From Actinomyces minihominis (lineage in GTDB: Bacteria > Actinomycetota > Actinomycetes > Actinomycetales > Actinomycetaceae), in assembly GCF_900187855.1 (NCBI RefSeq), contig NZ_FYEG01000001.1, positions 62,001-126,000 of the forward strand: 64,000 nt of DNA. The letters run 5' to 3'. The notes beneath the pieces were generated by a model, which had not been told where the DNA came from, searched no databases, and saw nothing but the letters and a program-made list of their open reading frames with translations. Each line of letters begins with the position of its first letter. Within the stretch, counting starts at the first letter, position 1. Made by a program: the position numbers and the translations under genes. Below, one piece after another: positions 8,677 to 17,489 of the stretch.

Positions 8677-9655
8677 ATGACCCCCCCCACAGTCCTCGAC
8701 TAACAACCACTTCATTGGCCTTGATATAGGTGGCACCAAGATTCTCGGGGTGCTGGTTGGGGCCGACTCCGAAAACGGCCCGGTAACATTCAGCGAGCTT
8801 GCTACCGCAACCCGCCCCTCGCTTCAGGGCAATCAGGGAGTACTTGACTCAGCTCTCAAGGTGATTTCTGCCCTTCTTGATCAGGCTGACCTTCCCATGA
8901 ACCGCATCGGCGGTATCGGTATTGGCATCCCGGGTGCCGTCAACGCCTCCACCGGTATGGTTTACAACGCCGTCAACCTCGGGCTTGAGCAGCTTGAACT
9001 GCGTCGTGAGCTAGAAGACCGACTCGGAGTTCCGGTCACCGTCAACAACGATGTCAAGATTGCCGCGATCGGAGCTGCCCATGACCTCGGCCTCGACGGT
9101 TCTGTCGTCTACCTCAACATCGGTACCGGAATGGCTGCCTGCCTGGTCGAGGACGGAGAGATCTTTACCGGATCCACAGGTGTTGCCGGCGAGATCGGCC
9201 ACCTCCCCGTCGATCCCGGCGGAGATCCTTGCGGCTGCGGCCAGGTCGGCTGCCTTGAGACCATCGCCTCGGGTTCCGCAATAACCCGCCTCTGGCCCTC
9301 CGATGCTCCGCACCCCTCAGATGAACTTCTTGCCGAACACCTGGGCGGCAACCCGGAGGCCACGCGTATCTTCCGCAGCTTCGCCTCAGGAATTGCGCAG
9401 GCGGTGCGGGCCATCGTCCTCTCCTATGACCCTGAAATGGTCATTCTGGGCGGGGGAATGCGCAAACTGGGGGAACCGCTCTCCGACGAGATCACCTCGA
9501 CATTCGAAGGGTGGAGCGCCTCCTCCCCCTTCATCGCTTCCCTGAACCTAGGGGCGCGTCTCTCGATTCTGCCCCACGATTCAAACGCGGGAGCAACCGG
9601 AGCCGCTCTGATGGCTCATCAAATCACCACTGCCCATAGATCCGGCGAGAGTTAG
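8677..9655 (+). CDS. ROK-family sugar kinase, start out of frame at a C8 tract
   Basis: The protein has full ROK kinase features: DIGGTK (codons from 8723), GIGIPGAVN, NNDVK with the catalytic Asp, NIGTGMAA, GEIGH and the zinc motif CGCGQVGCLE. It probably phosphorylates the sugar imported by the adjacent ABC system. The only nearby ATG (8677) is out of frame and meets TAA at 8701. The kinase frame is open from 8681 but has no ordinary start before GTG 8750, which would remove DIGGTK. Seven Cs instead of eight at 8681-8688 would give an intact 325-residue protein starting MTPPQSSTNNHFIG. The 3' end overlaps tatD by 32 bp. Confidence 0.8.
8681..8688 (+). repeat. C8 homopolymer at the ROK kinase start
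   Basis: Eight consecutive Cs directly follow ATGA at 8677-8680. The tract length sets whether the ATG is in frame with the downstream kinase; as given, it is not. A slippage switch, a real null allele, or a base-calling error in a homopolymer could each explain it. Confidence 0.85.
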
Positions 9656-10532
9656 TCATCAGGATCTGACAGGCCTCTTCAACCGACGCATCCCACAACT
9701 CTGCCATAAACCTCACGGTGTACGGCATGGTGTAGGAGGCGTTGGGGTTTCCACGGTAGGGAACGGGGGTCAGATAGGGAGCGTCTGTTTCGACGAGGAC
9801 GAGCTCACGAGGCATCTCGAGGAAAGCCATTCTGAGTGAGTCATTCGCCGGGTAGGTGAGCATCCCCGAGAAGGAGGCGTACCAACCATTTTCCGCTAGC
9901 TCGCGTGCCATGGCGGCGTCGCCTGAGTAGCTGTGGAAGACAACCGCCTGGCCGGGCCAGGCGTCCTCCTTCAACACCCTGATGCAGTCTGCGTGCGCCT
10001 CTCGGTCGTGGACCTGGACAGGGAGTCCGTGGACAGCAGCAATCTCAAGGTGGGCCGAGAATGACTCACGTTGGGCTTCACGGCCCGGGCCCGCCGTACG
10101 GAAGTAATCCAATCCGGTTTCTCCCACCGCAACCACCGCGGGATCCGACACCAGTTGGGACAGCCGACCCAAGGCGTCGATGAGGGGAATGTGGTGTTCT
10201 TCAGTCTCGTGGGTGTAGCCGTCAGGAGACTTGTCAACGAAACCGGCATGGAGAGCTGCCTCATTGGGGTGAATCGCGAGGGCCACTCGGACCTGCGGAT
10301 AGGTGGCCGCGAGTCCCAGAGTGGGCTCCCAGTCAAGAATCTCGCAACCCACGCTAATCAGAGAGGTCACGTTGACCTGTTCCGCTCGCGTCAGTTGCTC
10401 TTCCAGCGGCAACCGCACTCCGTCGACCCTGGGGATCTCGCCCTCGTGAACTGGAAGATGGGTGTGGTTGTCCATCACCTGTAACGGAAGACGCTCCCCC
10501 GCCGGGGGCCAACTGCGGGACTTCTTAGCCAA
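9624..10532 (-). CDS. tatD: TatD-family metal-dependent hydrolase/DNase
   Basis: A 302-residue TIM-barrel hydrolase. The metal ligands of the family are visible: HTH near residue 23, the Glu of VGETGLDYFR, the His of QVHDRE, the His of VFHSYSG and the Asp of VETDAPYLTP. Homologues act as 3'-5' exonucleases or quality-control nucleases. The start is TTG 10532, 9 nt after the guaA stop, with AGGGG at the end of guaA serving as ribosome-binding site. ATG at codon 20 would cut too close to the first metal motif. It runs convergent with, and overlaps, the ROK kinase. Confidence 0.9.
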   Translation of the reverse strand: MAKKSRSWPPAGERLPLQVMDNHTHLPVHEGEIPRVDGVRLPLEEQLTRAEQVNVTSLISVGCEILDWEPTLGLAATYPQVRVALAIHPNEAALHAGFVDKSPDGYTHETEEHHIPLIDALGRLSQLVSDPAVVAVGETGLDYFRTAGPGREAQRESFSAHLEIAAVHGLPVQVHDREAHADCIRVLKEDAWPGQAVVFHSYSGDAAMARELAENGWYASFSGMLTYPANDSLRMAFLEMPRELVLVETDAPYLTPVPYRGNPNASYTMPYTVRFMAELWDASVEEACQILMTNSRRIYGQW

Positions 10533-10541
10533 GTTACGCCC

Positions 10542-11900
10542 CTACTCCCACTCGATGGTGGCCGGTGGCTTCGGGGTGATATCCAGGACCACGCGGTTCA
10601 CACCGGGAACCTCGGCTGTGATTCGGTCTGAGATCTCCGAGAGAATATCGAAGGGAATGCGGACCCAGTCGGCGGTCATCCCATCGGTAGACATAATGGG
10701 GCGCAGCACAATGGGATGTCCGTAGGTACGCTCCCCATCAAAGACACCAACCGAGCGAACATCCGCAAGTAGCACCACCGGGCACTGCCAGATGTGTTCA
10801 TCCATTCCCGACTCAGTCAGTTCCTCGCGGACGATGTAGTCAGCGGCACGAAGTGTGTCGAGGCGTTCCTTATCCAACGTTCCCACCACGCGGACGCCAA
10901 GTCCGGGCCCCGGGAAGGGCTGGCGTGACACGATCGACTCAGGTACGCCCAGAACCCGTCCGAGGTCGCGTACCTCGTCCTTGAAGAGGGTGCGGAGTGG
11001 TTCGACAAGCTCGAACTGCACGTCATCCGGCAGCCCGCCCACATTGTGGTGGCTCTTGATGTTATTGACGCCCTCGCCAACGCCGGACTCAATCACATCC
11101 GGATAGATGGTGCCCTGGGCAAGGAACCGGTACTCGTGTTCGGAGCCGTGCGCCGCGGCCTCCAAATCTCGCTGGGCGTCCTCGAAAACCCGAATAAACT
11201 CTTCGCCAATGATCTTGCGCTTACGTTCGGGCTCTGCCACACCCCTGAGCTTCTCGAGGAAGCGCTCCTCAGCATCGATGGTGACCAGGTTGATCCCAAG
11301 TGCAGCTGCGAACTCTTCTTCCACCTGTTCGCGCTCCCCCTGTCGCAGCAGCCCATGATCGACAAAGACGCACGTCAGCTGGTCTCCGACAGCCTCGTTG
11401 ATCAGAGCCGCCACCACCGAGGAGTCGACGCCACCTGAGAGGCCGAGAATGACCCTGTCCTGGCCCACCTGCTCGCGAACCTCGGCGATAAGCTGCGCTG
11501 CAATCGCCTCGGCAGTCCAGGTGGCTTCAATCTCAGCATCCTCGAACAGAACCCGCTCGAGGGCGGCGCGGTCAAACTCTTCCACGGGGACCTCGCGGCG
11601 TTCCCCTGAGGTAATGGTCGTAACCACCTCGTCATCGGCACCGACGAGGACCACGGGGAACTCAGCGGCAAGGGCGGAGAGGTCAAACAAGCCCGGCTCC
11701 TCGGCGGTTGGTTCAAGGACGGAGAGGTCACCTGCAAATATCAGCGCAGCGGGCTTCCTACCCAGCAGCTCTGCGGTTGTGATGTTACGGGGAACCACTT
11801 CTGAGTACACTTCGGCATCACGCACACGCCGCGCCAGAGTCTGGGCGTAGGAGGAGCCAAAATCGACGACAAGGACCGTGGGGTGTTCGTTGGTGCTCAC
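10542..11900 (-). CDS. guaA: GMP synthase with deleted glutaminase active site
   Basis: Amination of XMP to GMP. The ATP-pyrophosphatase half is intact: SGGVDSS at residues 155-161, [23 protein letters not shown], the [10 protein letters not shown] loop, and the usual C-terminus KPPATIEWE. The N-terminal GATase domain begins normally ([12 protein letters not shown]) but then reads [12 protein letters not shown] where PVLGICYG is expected, and jumps to [10 protein letters not shown]. About 80 residues are absent, with the nucleophilic Cys and the His-Glu pair. The 452-residue length compares with about 520 normally. The enzyme should use free ammonia or borrow a glutaminase. GTG 11900 has a TAGAAT box 7 nt upstream, so the mRNA may be leaderless. 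Confidence 0.93.
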   Translation of the reverse strand: MSTNEHPTVLVVDFGSSYAQTLARRVRDAEVYSEVVPRNITTAELLGRKPAALIFAGDLSVLEPTAEEPGLFDLSALAAEFPVVLVGADDEVVTTITSGERREVPVEEFDRAALERVLFEDAEIEATWTAEAIAAQLIAEVREQVGQDRVILGLSGGVDSSVVAALINEAVGDQLTCVFVDHGLLRQGEREQVEEEFAAALGINLVTIDAEERFLEKLRGVAEPERKRKIIGEEFIRVFEDAQRDLEAAAHGSEHEYRFLAQGTIYPDVIESGVGEGVNNIKSHHNVGGLPDDVQFELVEPLRTLFKDEVRDLGRVLGVPESIVSRQPFPGPGLGVRVVGTLDKERLDTLRAADYIVREELTESGMDEHIWQCPVVLLADVRSVGVFDGERTYGHPIVLRPIMSTDGMTADWVRIPFDILSEISDRITAEVPGVNRVVLDITPKPPATIEWE

Positions 11901-11907
11901 ATACGCA

Positions 11908-11913
11908 ATTCTA
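11908..11913 (-). promoter_or_regulatory. -10 box for leaderless guaA
   Basis: TAGAAT on the minus strand, separated by 7 nt from the GTG of guaA. There is no ribosome-binding site between them. This places transcription start at or one base before the start codon. No convincing -35 box is seen. Confidence 0.5.
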
Positions 11914-11944
11914 ACCCCACGGTCCCTACCAGTGATATTTCGGA

Positions 11945-13678
11945 CTAGCTCTTCTGCCAGGAGGCCCACAGGGAGGCGTACTCTCCCCCGCGATCCACCA
12001 GCTCCTCGTGGCTGCCCAACTCAGCCAGGTTGCCGTCGATCATCACCGCGACACGGTCGGCGTCCTGCGCCGTGTAGAGGCGGTGGGCGATCGCCACAAC
12101 GGTGCGGCCGTCAAGGACGCGTCCGAGCGAGCGTTCCAATGAACGGGCGGCCGTCGGGTCCATCAGTGAGGTCGCCTCATCGAGTACCAGAGTGTGCGGG
12201 TCCATGAGGACAATTCGAGCCAGAGCCAGCTGCTGGGCCCGCCCCGGGGAGAGCGGATAACCGGCCACCCCCACCCTGGTCTCAAGCCCATCCTCAAGAT
12301 CTTCAACCCACGTCATCGCCCCGACTGCAGCCAGCGCCTGACGCATTTCCTCATCGCTTGCATCCGCCTTGGCTAGACGCATGTTGTCCGCCAGGGTCCC
12401 AACGAAGACGTGGTGCTCCTGACTGACGAGGACGACCTGCTTCTGCAGTTCTTCCTCATCAAGCTTCACCAGGTCAACGCCACCGACGGTGACCCTGCCG
12501 GAGGTCGGCGGATGAATCCCGGCCAACATGCGGCCAAATGTCGATTTTCCCGCCCCGGAAGGACCCACTATGGCCAGCGTCTCCCCGGGTACTAGGTTGA
12601 GGTCCACCCCGTGAAGGACATTGCGTCCTTCCGTGTAGGCGTAGGTGACGTCCGTTGCCTCCATGTGGCTGTTAGGGGGCTTCTCCCCAGTGGGGACACG
12701 ATCGGGTTCAACAAGTTTGACCCCGAAAATTCTTCCCAGCGATGCCTGCGCAAACTGCATTTCATCCACCCAGAACGTAAAGTTCCAGATCGGACCGCGC
12801 AGCTGGTAGGCATACATTGCCACCGAGGCGATCTGTCCGGCGGTGACCAGTCCGAGGGGCATGAACCATGCCCCCAGAAGGACGACCAGAACGATCGGCA
12901 GTGTCACGAAGAAGACCAAGCCAACCATCAGGTAGACACGCTGCCAAGCCGTGTAGCGCTCCAGGCGCCACGCCTCTCGAATCGCCTCATCAATTCGGCG
13001 GTTGCGCAGTGGTTCGAGGCCGAGGGCATCAACCGTCTCAGCATTGTCGATCGTCTCAACGATTGCCCCCGACATTCTTGCCCAGGCACTGGCCTGCGCC
13101 TTGTAGGCGGGGATGGTTCGGGGCAGGTACCACCGAACCACGAAGTAGGTGGGGATGATGGCGGCCAACAGCGCGACCGACAGCAGTGGAGACTTCCACA
13201 CGGAGGCGACAATCGTGACCACAATCGCCATCACCAGTACCAGAATCGCGGAGACGCCCTGGCGCACCATGAACTGAACCTTCTCAATATCCCTGGTGGT
13301 GCGCCCCAGAAGGTCACCCGTTCCGGCCTCTTCAACCGTAGAGAGCGGAAGCGTGGTGACCGTCTCCACCAGTTCTTCACGCATCTCAGCAAAGATTGTC
13401 TCGCCGAAAACCCGGGCGTGATATTCGGCGTAGAAACCTGTGATGGCGCCGATCAAAACCAGCAGGACTGAGATCGCCACCATGGTTCCGACGTACTGGG
13501 AGGTCGTTCCCGCCCGGATGTTATCGATGATGTCACCGAGGATCCAGGGAAGCCCAACCGCCGCGGTGGCAGCCGTAATCTGCAGGAACAGGATCAGGAT
13601 GAATGCGCCCCTGCGCCGGCGAATGAGCTTTGAGAGCTCACGAATGATCTGCCTGGTGTTAGCCACGGGAAGTTTCAT
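11945..13678 (-). CDS. ABC exporter half-transporter with degenerate signature motif
   Basis: A 577-residue fused membrane/ATPase subunit. Membrane segments span about residues 25-310. The nucleotide-binding domain has an intact Walker [10 protein letters not shown] and Walker [10 protein letters not shown], but the ABC signature reads LSPGRAQQ instead of LSGGQRQ. ATG 13678 was chosen over the much longer frame because the extension overlaps the upstream gene out of frame, and AGGTGAG precedes this ATG. It overlaps the upstream half-transporter by 20 bp. The two should form a heterodimer with one good ATP site. The substrate is unknown; drug or lipid export are the usual roles. Confidence 0.92.
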   Translation of the reverse strand: MKLPVANTRQIIRELSKLIRRRRGAFILILFLQITAATAAVGLPWILGDIIDNIRAGTTSQYVGTMVAISVLLVLIGAITGFYAEYHARVFGETIFAEMREELVETVTTLPLSTVEEAGTGDLLGRTTRDIEKVQFMVRQGVSAILVLVMAIVVTIVASVWKSPLLSVALLAAIIPTYFVVRWYLPRTIPAYKAQASAWARMSGAIVETIDNAETVDALGLEPLRNRRIDEAIREAWRLERYTAWQRVYLMVGLVFFVTLPIVLVVLLGAWFMPLGLVTAGQIASVAMYAYQLRGPIWNFTFWVDEMQFAQASLGRIFGVKLVEPDRVPTGEKPPNSHMEATDVTYAYTEGRNVLHGVDLNLVPGETLAIVGPSGAGKSTFGRMLAGIHPPTSGRVTVGGVDLVKLDEEELQKQVVLVSQEHHVFVGTLADNMRLAKADASDEEMRQALAAVGAMTWVEDLEDGLETRVGVAGYPLSPGRAQQLALARIVLMDPHTLVLDEATSLMDPTAARSLERSLGRVLDGRTVVAIAHRLYTAQDADRVAVMIDGNLAELGSHEELVDRGGEYASLWASWQKS

Positions 13679-15674
13679 CTGTCTCACCTGCCTCTCTGTC
13701 AACAATGGTGCGGTAAAGCAGTGCCCCGGGATCGCCTGCCGCAGCGGCGGCCTTAAGCTCACCGTGGGTGCCGCGGGCGCACTCCAGACCGTCTTCGTCG
13801 AGGACCACGACCTCGTCGCACTTTTCGAGCCAGAGCGGAGACGCACTGATAACAACGGTGGTCTTCCCTGCTCTTTCGTCACGAATGCCGGCCGAAATGC
13901 GCTCTTCCGTGTGTGAGTCGACAGCCGAGGTCGGTTCCACAGCCACCAGAATCGGGGCGTCGGCATAGATGGCACGTGCTAGGGCAACGCGTTGACGCTG
14001 CCCTCCGCTAAGGTTCCGGCCCCGCTCAGCAAGCCATCCGGCCATACCCCCGGACATGGAATCAAGGACGTCCCCCGCGTCGGCGACCCGCATCGACTCC
14101 CCCAGGCGAGGATCATCGGGAACCCGGTCCGGACGGAACAGGGTACCTTCCTTACGGGCGGCCTCCTCAAGGTGCTCGCGGTAAACCAGTTCGGTCACGC
14201 CGCGTTCATCGGGATCCCGTGCCACGACTCCGCGAAGTCCGGCGTGCAAGGTGCCGCGGAACAGCTGCGCGTCGTCCTCGGAAAGAAGGATGCCTTTCCG
14301 AACTGTCGTCAGGGGGAGCCTGCGCAGATCTGTTTCGCCGATGCGAACCTCGGCCTCGTCACTCACTCGGGCAAGGCGCTTAGCAAGCGCGGCTGAGAGG
14401 CTGGGAGATGGTGCCACCACCGCGGTGAGGACACCGGGTTGAATGGTCACTCCACTCGTGAGGTCGACCAGGGGCAGGGAGCCAAAGTTTATCTCGCCCA
14501 TCTCAAGTAGTCCGGCATCATCCGTGAGTAACTCTTCGTTTGTCGGGGGTTCCACCGCGGAGAACTCCGTGAGTTTTTTGGCCCCCACCCAGGCGCGACT
14601 TCCCAGGTAGGCAGCCTGCCCCGCCACCGCAAATGGGGTCGAGAGAAACGCGGTCATGCCCGCGAAGGCCACCAGCTCTCCGACGCTGATAACTCCCTGG
14701 AAGGTCAGGAAGGCCCCGAGACCTGTCACTACTGCAATGAAGAGCTGAGGAACTGAAGTTCGAGTTATCGTCAGGGCGGCCTGGTTGCGCGCCACCTTGA
14801 TACCGGCCGCCTTGACCCGCTGCGACTGCTCCCGATACTGGATGTTGTAGTAGGTCTCTCCACCCACTCCACGCAGAACCCGCAGCCCCATCACGGCATC
14901 GGTGGAGATAGTGGTGAGCTTGCCCTGCTCCTCGCGCATGTGCGCGAACTTCTTCTGCATCGGTTTGACCAGTAGTGCGATGGAGATGAGGGCGATCGGC
15001 AAGCCGATGACGACCACCGTGCCAAGAAGCGGCGACATATTGTACATAACGATGGTGACCACGATGATCGCCAACACGGAGGAAACGACCTCGGCGACAA
15101 ACATCACCGCGGCACCGACCATGTCGGAGTCATTGATTATTCCCGTGACAACGTCACCCGCCGGTTTGTCCTGCTTGGCGGCGCGACCAGCGCGTGAAAT
15201 GCGGTGTGCTACCGACCGAGCCGGGCCAAAACAGCCGTTGAGGAAGGTGGCAATTTCACCCATCTGGTTGGCCCCGTCACCCAGGGACATAACCAGGATC
15301 AAGCCGGTGAAAAGGCCCAACCAAGCCCATGTCGGTCCGGAGAGACCATTGTTGATCGCGGAATCGATCGAAGTTCCGAGGACGGCGGGAAGCAGCGCCC
15401 CAATCACCGTTCCGATACTCAAGGCGACTGTCTGCACCGCGATGGGACCGCGGCAGGCCTTCATCACCGAAAGGAGGTAGCCCCTCTGGGTGGTGCCGTA
15501 GAAAAGCGGGGTTCCCCGGGGGGCCTGAAGCATCTTGGGCCAGTGCCGAGGGGTGGTTCCGAGCGGAGGCAGAGTGACCTTGCTTTCCTTTGCACGGTCG
15601 TGGAGGAACTGAACGGCCGGGGAATCTTCTCCGTGGCGGGCACGACTACTGCGTGCTGAACTTTGCTTACTCAA
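13659..15674 (-). CDS. ABC exporter half-transporter lacking Walker A
   Basis: A 671-residue membrane/ATPase fusion with a basic N-terminus and membrane segments at about residues 80-360. In the ATPase domain the Walker A position reads VAPSPSLSAALAKRL with no GKS/T, and Walker B reads ILVAVEPTS, so the magnesium-binding Asp is lost while Glu remains. The signature LSGGQRQR is perfect. This is the mirror image of the partner gene downstream, whose Walker A is intact. It would complete the partner's ATP site with its signature while its own Walker A is dead. The start is TTG 15674, with AGAGG 6 nt upstream. Confidence 0.92.
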   Translation of the reverse strand: MSKQSSARSSRARHGEDSPAVQFLHDRAKESKVTLPPLGTTPRHWPKMLQAPRGTPLFYGTTQRGYLLSVMKACRGPIAVQTVALSIGTVIGALLPAVLGTSIDSAINNGLSGPTWAWLGLFTGLILVMSLGDGANQMGEIATFLNGCFGPARSVAHRISRAGRAAKQDKPAGDVVTGIINDSDMVGAAVMFVAEVVSSVLAIIVVTIVMYNMSPLLGTVVVIGLPIALISIALLVKPMQKKFAHMREEQGKLTTISTDAVMGLRVLRGVGGETYYNIQYREQSQRVKAAGIKVARNQAALTITRTSVPQLFIAVVTGLGAFLTFQGVISVGELVAFAGMTAFLSTPFAVAGQAAYLGSRAWVGAKKLTEFSAVEPPTNEELLTDDAGLLEMGEINFGSLPLVDLTSGVTIQPGVLTAVVAPSPSLSAALAKRLARVSDEAEVRIGETDLRRLPLTTVRKGILLSEDDAQLFRGTLHAGLRGVVARDPDERGVTELVYREHLEEAARKEGTLFRPDRVPDDPRLGESMRVADAGDVLDSMSGGMAGWLAERGRNLSGGQRQRVALARAIYADAPILVAVEPTSAVDSHTEERISAGIRDERAGKTTVVISASPLWLEKCDEVVVLDEDGLECARGTHGELKAAAAAGDPGALLYRTIVDREAGETDETSRG

Positions 15675-15865
15675 GATATGCCTCTAATTGAAAGCTGTGC
15701 CTAATGGTCTTAGTTGACGTGCATATATGCCCTCGTAGGCCCGCATGGCAGGGCAAAAACCGAGGTGATACGTCTGTCCTGAACGCCCCTGTCGAATGCG
15801 ACGGGCGGCGCGGACTACTGGAAGTTTTGAGACATGCTGACAAGATTACGCATGCCCCGGGGCGC

Positions 15866-15893
15866 CTGACAAATTTCGTCTGCGGGATACGAT
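15866..15893 (+). promoter_or_regulatory. Putative promoter for pta-ackA-nadE
   Basis: CTGACA (15866-15871) and TACGAT (15888-15893) are separated by 16 bp, giving a start near 15900 and a leader of about 70 nt to pta. The intergenic region 15675-15968 also holds a perfect 10-bp palindrome GCATATATGC at 15721-15730 and must contain the start of the divergent ABC exporter transcript, which I cannot place. Confidence 0.5.
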
Positions 15894-15968
15894 AGGAGGG
15901 CAAATACCTCACCTACAGGTAAGTCTCTTTGGTCGCTCCATTTTCAGTTCGGCCAGTAAGGAAGAATT

Positions 15969-17489
15969 GTGTCGTCACGATTGATCGTCGTCGGTAGTTC
16001 TGCAACTGCCACCGCAGACCAGGTCTTCGAAGACCTTCAGGCAGCGCTTGAAGGCGGCTCCCTCGGCGGAGATGTGGCAGTTCTCAACGCCACCGCCGGC
16101 CAGAATCTGGCCGATATCGTCAAGAACCCGTCGGCAAGCGTAACCACCGCGGTGATTTCTCTGCGATCGGCCCAGAATGATGCCCTGGTGGTCCGGGGGC
16201 TCTCAGCAGTTCCGGCCCCGTCGTTCGACGTCCTCGGTTGGAACCTGGATGTGGCTGCCAGTGCCAACCTGACCGTAATCTACGCCCTCGACGGGTCGGG
16301 AATGAACGCGGATCTCTTGGCTCAGGAAATCAACACTTTCACGGCTCGGGCCAAGGAGCACCACGCCACCGTCGCGGCAGTGGTGCTCGCGGGTGCCCGC
16401 GGCTCCGATGTCACTGGAGTGTCGGTGCCCGTGCTGCACTCCCCCGTCACCGAACCTGATCTTGCTGTGATCGCCGAGGCCCAGATCTCCGCCCTCACTC
16501 CGCTTGCATTCCAGGATGATCTCATGAAGCGCGCGGGCGCCTCGCCACAGCGCATCGTTCTTCCAGAGCCCGAGGACGACCGCATTCTCTACGCCACCGA
16601 CGCACTTCTGAAGCAGCAGGTTGCGGACATTATTCTCATTGGCGATGAGGACGCAGTTCGCCGTCGCGCCCTCGAACTTGGACTGGACATCGCAGCCGCC
16701 CGGGTGGTTCCGACCTCGGACCCCACCCTCGCTGAGAAGTACGCGGAAGAGCTGGCTCGTCTGCGTGCCGCGAAGGGCATGACGGTTGAGGACGCCCGCA
16801 AGGTCGTAGCCGACACCACCTACTTTGCCACCATGATGGTGCAGATGGGGGATGCCGACGGAATGGTCTCCGGTGCAACACACACCACCGCGGACACCAT
16901 CCGCCCCGCCTTCCAGATCATCAAGACCGCCCCGGGCACAAAACTGGTCTCCTCCTCATTCCTCATGCTGCTTGAGGATCAGGCCATGGTCTTCGGAGAC
17001 TGTGCGGTGGTGATCTCACCGACCGCTGAGCAGATGGCACAGATCGCCATCTCATCAGCCCGGACAGCGCAGGCTTTCGGAATCGATCCTCGCGTGGCAA
17101 TGCTCTCCTACTCGACGCTCGGGTCCGGTTCCGGGGCATCCCCCGACCTCGTCACCGAAGCCACTGAACTAGCCCGCGCCGAGGCGCCGGACCTGGCCAT
17201 CGAAGGCCCCCTGCAGTTTGACGCAGCCATCGATGCCACCACCGGGAAGCAGAAGGCCCCCCAGTCCTCCGTTGCCGGCCGTGCCAATGTCCTCATCTTC
17301 CCGGATCTGAATGCAGGAAACATCGCCTACAAGGCCGTGCAGCGCACCGCCGGAGCGGTGGCGGTCGGACCGATCCTGCAGGGGCTGCGCAAGCCCATCA
17401 ACGACCTCTCCCGCGGCGCCAAGGTTGAAGACATCATCAACACCGTCGCAATCACAGCCGTTCAGGCCCAAGCAGAAGGAAGCAAGTAA
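15969..17489 (+). CDS. pta: Phosphate acetyltransferase, short form
   Basis: Interconverts acetyl-CoA and acetyl phosphate. The C-terminal catalytic PTA/PTB domain is complete from about residue 195 (QRIVLPEPEDDRIL) through DADGMVSGATHTT and SSSFLMLL to LRKPINDLSRG. The N-terminal part is only about 195 residues, against about 370 in classical long Pta. Its start, IVVGSSATATADQ, lacks the GKS/T of the usual P-loop, so the regulatory region is shortened and probably cannot bind nucleotide. GTG 15969 has AAGGAAG upstream. TAATG couples it to ackA. Confidence 0.95.
   Translation: MSSRLIVVGSSATATADQVFEDLQAALEGGSLGGDVAVLNATAGQNLADIVKNPSASVTTAVISLRSAQNDALVVRGLSAVPAPSFDVLGWNLDVAASANLTVIYALDGSGMNADLLAQEINTFTARAKEHHATVAAVVLAGARGSDVTGVSVPVLHSPVTEPDLAVIAEAQISALTPLAFQDDLMKRAGASPQRIVLPEPEDDRILYATDALLKQQVADIILIGDEDAVRRRALELGLDIAAARVVPTSDPTLAEKYAEELARLRAAKGMTVEDARKVVADTTYFATMMVQMGDADGMVSGATHTTADTIRPAFQIIKTAPGTKLVSSSFLMLLEDQAMVFGDCAVVISPTAEQMAQIAISSARTAQAFGIDPRVAMLSYSTLGSGSGASPDLVTEATELARAEAPDLAIEGPLQFDAAIDATTGKQKAPQSSVAGRANVLIFPDLNAGNIAYKAVQRTAGAVAVGPILQGLRKPINDLSRGAKVEDIINTVAITAVQAQAEGSK

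Noticed and set aside
13679-13975. N-terminal extension of the 577-residue ABC subunit to 676 residues
   Set aside because: The extra 99 codons overlap the upstream ABC gene out of frame and read as basic low-complexity sequence; a good ribosome-binding site precedes ATG 13678.
15721-15730. GCATATATGC palindrome as an operator between the ABC exporter and pta
   Set aside because: A single 10-bp palindrome without a second copy or linked regulator is too weak to call an operator.
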